A stretch of 8,151 nt of DNA from Pirellulaceae bacterium (GTDB lineage Bacteria; Planctomycetota; Planctomycetia; Pirellulales; Pirellulaceae). Shown piece by piece: positions 5,933 to 8,151 of this stretch. The stretch's first letter is position 1; every line of letters begins with the position of its first letter. A program made the position numbers and the translations under genes. The stretch covers positions 1-8,151 of the forward strand of contig JADLDX010000374.1 in NCBI GenBank assembly GCA_020846515.1. Reading direction: 5' to 3'. Under the pieces are notes generated by a model. It saw only the letters and a list, made by a program, of their open reading frames with translations. It was not told the origin of the DNA and ran no database searches.

Positions 5933-6113
5933 TTTGCAGACTCTCAAAGTATGTAGGGTTTTCCGCACAACCAAATCATCGGCACATCCAGGCACTCTTG
6001 CGGAGTAAACTCGTTGGAACCTGTCGGCGTCAAGATGACTTGCCCGTCGCAGTTTACCTAGATGGCAGAGTATTGCCGGTGATAGCATTGAGAAAACTCG
6101 AAGAACTCATTTC

Positions 6114-6118
6114 AGGAG
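6114..6118 (+). promoter_or_regulatory. Ribosome binding site fixing a GTG start
   Basis: AGGAG lies nine bases before GTG at 6128, the clearest Shine-Dalgarno sequence in the window. It supports GTG as the start of the CBM9-like/PKD gene. The 195-bp divergent gap (5933-6127) must hold promoters for both neighbours, but I could not pick -35/-10 boxes with confidence. The only pattern seen is a 7-bp inverted pair, GTAAACT (6005-6011) and AGTTTAC (6051-6057). Confidence 0.65.
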
Positions 6119-6127
6119 ACGGTAATC

Positions 6128-7288
6128 GTGAATTGCATCGCTCGCCACCCGCTGCGTTGGTTTCTCAAACGGCTCGCGCCCATAGTGCACCGCGCGACCT
6201 TGGTGCTGTATGCGACCAGTGCGGTATCTCTGCAGGTTGGTCGGGCAGATGAACCGGCTTCATCGCTCGCACGGCCGGGCGTGGAATACAAGATTTTTCA
6301 GTTTCCCGCCGACAAGATCCCACGGATTGATGGGCTGGCCGACGATTGGTCGTTGGTACCCCAGGAGTACACAATCGGCATGCAAGAGCATCGCGAAACG
6401 GTCAAGGGTATCGATGATAAGTTCGATGCCAAGAACCTGGATGTGAAAGTCAAGGTAGGCTGGGTTAAGGGGCTGAACCATCTCTATTTTCTTTATGAAG
6501 CTCAGGATGATTACTGGGACTTTCAACGCCCAGATTTGCATAACGACATTTTCGAAGTGGTCGTTGATGGCGACCTGTCGGGCGGCCCCTTTATTCGGCA
6601 GATGCATCCAATTGTAAAAGAGCGTGACAAACTGGAAACGCATTTCAAGTTCCATGGCGTGCACGCGCAAAACTATCACATCTTTACGCCTGCCGAGGGC
6701 AAAGATTGGACAATGGTTTGGGGTTCGCAGCCTTGGATCAAAGAGTTACCTCATGCCAATGCAGCCACACGTTACAACTTCAAGCATGGTGAATCGGGGC
6801 AATTGACTTTGGAATTCTTTATAACTCCTTTCGATTATGCGCCACCCGATTCACAACGGGCCGTGCCCAGCCGGTTAGTTGAAGACAAGATGATTGGACT
6901 GTCATGGGCCATCTTGGATTACGACGATGATCAGGCATCCAGCTATAGTGCTTTCTGGAACCTGTCACATAAGACGACCATGTATGGCAATGCTTCGGAC
7001 CTGGTTGCCTTTCGCTTGATGCCTATTGAACCCAAGCTGCGTCCGGCGATCGCTGCCGATTGGTCATTTAAAGTCATCGACGCTCAGGCTCGACGCGTGG
7101 CTTTTCATGATGAATCGATCGGCGATGTTACCAAGTGGCGGTGGGAGTTTGGCGATGGAACAACCAGTGAAGCTCGGCATCCGATTCATGCATACAAGCA
7201 AGCCGGTGAGTTCATCGTGACGTTGCATGTCGAAGGACCATCCGGCAAGGCCCGACGCTCGAAGGTCTGGGACGTAACGCTGCCCTGA
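6128..7288 (+). CDS. Secreted CBM9-like domain protein with C-terminal PKD domain
   Basis: 386 residues from a GTG start backed by AGGAG. A basic N terminus and hydrophobic stretch (about 18-38) ending in GRA before DEP (41-43) look like a signal peptide. Residues about 55-300 resemble the family-9 carbohydrate-binding-module-like fold (DOMON-type beta sandwich): KIPRIDGLADDW (63-74), VGWVKGLNHLYFLYEAQDD (110-128), NDIFEVVVDGD (139-149), GQLTLEFFITPFDY (224-237), then GLSWAILDYDDD (257-268). Residues about 310-385 are a PKD domain, recognised by WRWEFGDGTTSEARHPIHAY (337-356) and EFIVTLHVEG (361-370). No catalytic residues are recognisable, so a surface or periplasmic binding role toward polysaccharide or another protein is inferred. 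The domain names rest on pattern recognition: PKD is firm, CBM9-like less so. Confidence 0.88.
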   Translation: MNCIARHPLRWFLKRLAPIVHRATLVLYATSAVSLQVGRADEPASSLARPGVEYKIFQFPADKIPRIDGLADDWSLVPQEYTIGMQEHRETVKGIDDKFDAKNLDVKVKVGWVKGLNHLYFLYEAQDDYWDFQRPDLHNDIFEVVVDGDLSGGPFIRQMHPIVKERDKLETHFKFHGVHAQNYHIFTPAEGKDWTMVWGSQPWIKELPHANAATRYNFKHGESGQLTLEFFITPFDYAPPDSQRAVPSRLVEDKMIGLSWAILDYDDDQASSYSAFWNLSHKTTMYGNASDLVAFRLMPIEPKLRPAIAADWSFKVIDAQARRVAFHDESIGDVTKWRWEFGDGTTSEARHPIHAYKQAGEFIVTLHVEGPSGKARRSKVWDVTLP

Positions 7289-7381
7289 TGGAATAGGGAC
7301 AGCTAGGTCTGACATTGCCAATCCCCGTCAACGTGTGACGGCAGCGCTGTGAAGCATGTTTGCTCGTGAAATCCAACATTT

Positions 7382-7406
7382 GTAGCGGATGGGCGCAAGC
7401 CCTCCG
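7382..7406 (+). repeat. REP-like hairpin unit B1 (GTAG foot)
   Basis: GTAG (7382-7385), then CGG, an AT/T internal loop, GGGC (7391-7394), loop GCAA, GCCC, CCG. It corresponds to unit A2, with TT changed to AT in the internal loop and the stem unchanged. Confidence 0.6.
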
Positions 7407-7429
7407 GTTCCTATGCTACCGGGATATAC

Positions 7430-7454
7430 CGGACGGCTTGCGCCGTTCCGCTTC
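7430..7454 (-). repeat. REP-like hairpin unit B2 (GAAG foot)
   Basis: Read on the minus strand: GAAG (7454-7451), CGG, an AA/T internal loop, CGGC, loop GCAA, GCCG, CCG. It is identical to unit A1 over the hairpin and inverted relative to B1. Confidence 0.55.
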
Positions 7455-7487
7455 TAAAACCCTGAGCGATCATGAACCCAGCGGCAG

Positions 7488-8151
7488 TCACATCCCGGTA
7501 TCGCGATTAGGTGGAAAGGTACCTTGAGGATCTTCAATGGCGCGGATCATTTGAGCCAGTTCGGTCTGAGTACGGATCAGGCTATGCCAGCACCGAAAGT
7601 CCATGACGACTTTACCAGCTTGTTCATCGACCGAAGCGCTATCAAACACGACGCGCAGCCCTTCGTGCAGATGGTCGAGCAGTTCGCGGAGTTCGGCTGC
7701 CTGGCCGGGCGACATGCCTTTGGGCAAGCAGGGCTCGGTGCGCTGACTGGCGCTGCGCGTGCGATCCATATCGGTACTGAGTTCGAGATCTTCCAGATCA
7801 TCACCGGCGGATGAGCTGAAGTTGCGATGGGGCAAACTACGCGTAGGTTCATCATTGAACCAGGCAGCAACTTGCTCTCGTGTGCCCACGATCAGTACCG
7901 TGCGCCCAATTGATATCGTATCGCCATAGCGAAGGATCTTGAGATTGCAGGGATGGCCGTTGACTCGCGTGCCATTGGTACTGTCCAGATCGGTAACGAC
8001 CAACCGGCCATCGTCTTCCTGGATCTTCACATGAAAGCGACTGACGCGTTCATCATTGACTTGAACGGCATTGCCTTCTTCGCGACCAATCGTGATGGGC
8101 GGACGCAGTTCGGCGTAGACACGCCCGCGGTCCGATCCGGTCACCACCCGC
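7488..8151 (-). CDS. FHA-domain protein (5' end beyond window)
   Basis: The frame is open to the right edge. A GTG at 8145-8147 could start it, giving 219 residues, but the frame continues upstream (CGG at 8148-8150). FHA proteins usually have a few residues before this first strand, so the true start is probably outside. Numbering from that GTG: a forkhead-associated domain spans about 1-90, with the phosphothreonine-binding residues in place: ITIGREEGN (18-26, Gly21-Arg22), VSRFH (35-39, Ser36, His39) and TDLDSTNGTRVNG (52-64, Ser56, Asn58, Gly59). An acidic, Ser/Arg-rich linker (about 97-145) joins a C-terminal helical region (148-210) that I do not recognise. It is expected to bind phosphothreonine peptides in the cytoplasm as an adaptor in Ser/Thr kinase signalling, common in planctomycetes. 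No kinase gene is visible in the window. Confidence 0.92.
   Translation of the reverse strand, partial: RVVTGSDRGRVYAELRPPITIGREEGNAVQVNDERVSRFHVKIQEDDGRLVVTDLDSTNGTRVNGHPCNLKILRYGDTISIGRTVLIVGTREQVAAWFNDEPTRSLPHRNFSSSAGDDLEDLELSTDMDRTRSASQRTEPCLPKGMSPGQAAELRELLDHLHEGLRVVFDSASVDEQAGKVVMDFRCWHSLIRTQTELAQMIRAIEDPQGTFPPNRDTGM

Larger units (their letters stand above)
7343..7457. mobile_element. MITE/BIME-like palindromic element, copy B (one end missing)
   Basis: It is the inverted counterpart of copy A: 7345-7457 matches the reverse complement of 1467-1578 and its edges at about 92% (eight mismatches and one gap in 114 aligned positions, by hand). The left end AGCGCTGTGAAGCAT (7343-7357) matches the terminal repeat of copy A at 14 of 15 bases. 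The right end stops at CTTCTAA (7451-7457); the second terminal repeat is absent. Arms 7384-7408 and 7428-7452 pair at 22 of 25 positions. It lies between the 3' ends of the convergent CBM9-like/PKD and FHA genes, where its stems could terminate transcription from both sides. Confidence 0.7.

Noticed and set aside
6005..6057. Inverted pair GTAAACT / AGTTTAC as an operator
   Set aside because: Seven bases at 39-bp separation can occur by chance and no other operator feature is present.
5933..6088. N-terminal extension of the glycine-zipper protein (start at 6088)
   Set aside because: The 52 extra residues have no protein-like pattern and would bury a good signal peptide that starts at 5932 with its own ribosome binding site.
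7325..7341. Hairpin CCGTCA-ACGTG-TGACGG as terminator of the CBM9-like/PKD gene
   Set aside because: It has only six pairs and no T tract follows; too weak to annotate as a terminator.

Overview
The window looks like a stretch of a planctomycete chromosome, probably from a Rhodopirellula/Blastopirellula-type relative. This is inferred from content, not from a search. The signs are a twin-arginine-exported Gfo/Idh/MocA oxidoreductase, a secreted protein with a CBM9-like domain and a PKD domain, an FHA-domain protein, a glycine-zipper envelope protein with a Tyr/Pro-rich tail, mostly single-gene transcription units, and palindromic repeats between genes. There are no rRNAs, tRNAs, CRISPR arrays, phage genes or complete transposase genes.

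Layout: (1) 1-237, minus strand, the first 79 codons of a SAM-dependent methyltransferase that starts at TTG and runs off the left edge. (2) 493-1443, plus, an aldo/keto reductase with an intact catalytic tetrad. (3) 1447-1581, a MITE-like palindromic element (copy A). (4) 1656-2135, plus, an EVE-domain protein. (5) 2274-3491, plus, a CPA2-type cation/proton antiporter. (6) 3632-5005, plus, a Tat-exported Gfo/Idh/MocA dehydrogenase, followed by a clear terminator hairpin. (7) 5108-5206, three copies of a short palindromic repeat. (8) 5213-5932, minus, a secreted or membrane glycine-zipper protein. (9) 6128-7288, plus, a secreted CBM9-like/PKD protein, transcribed away from (8). (10) 7343-7457, copy B of the palindromic element in the opposite orientation. 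(11) 7488-8151, minus, an FHA-domain protein running off the right edge.

The genes do not form an obvious pathway or operon. Spacing between neighbours is about 120-255 bp throughout, and strands switch four times. The two oxidoreductases and the CBM9-like/PKD protein fit the carbohydrate-rich metabolism of planctomycetes, but no direct link can be shown. I do not see a new defence or biosynthetic system.

The strongest unexplained signal is between the genes. Several unrelated palindromes (5038-5063, 5109-5137, 7382-7406, and 1517-1541 on the minus strand) share one design: a GTAG tetranucleotide at the 5' foot of a hairpin, usually preceded by TT. This is the architecture of REP sequences mobilised by RAYT (Y1 HUH) transposases. 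Two such units in opposite orientation, inside a longer element with 15-bp terminal inverted repeats, occur twice at about 92% identity. The outer base pair of their GCAA-loop stem covaries between units. All of these repeats lie just downstream of gene 3' ends.
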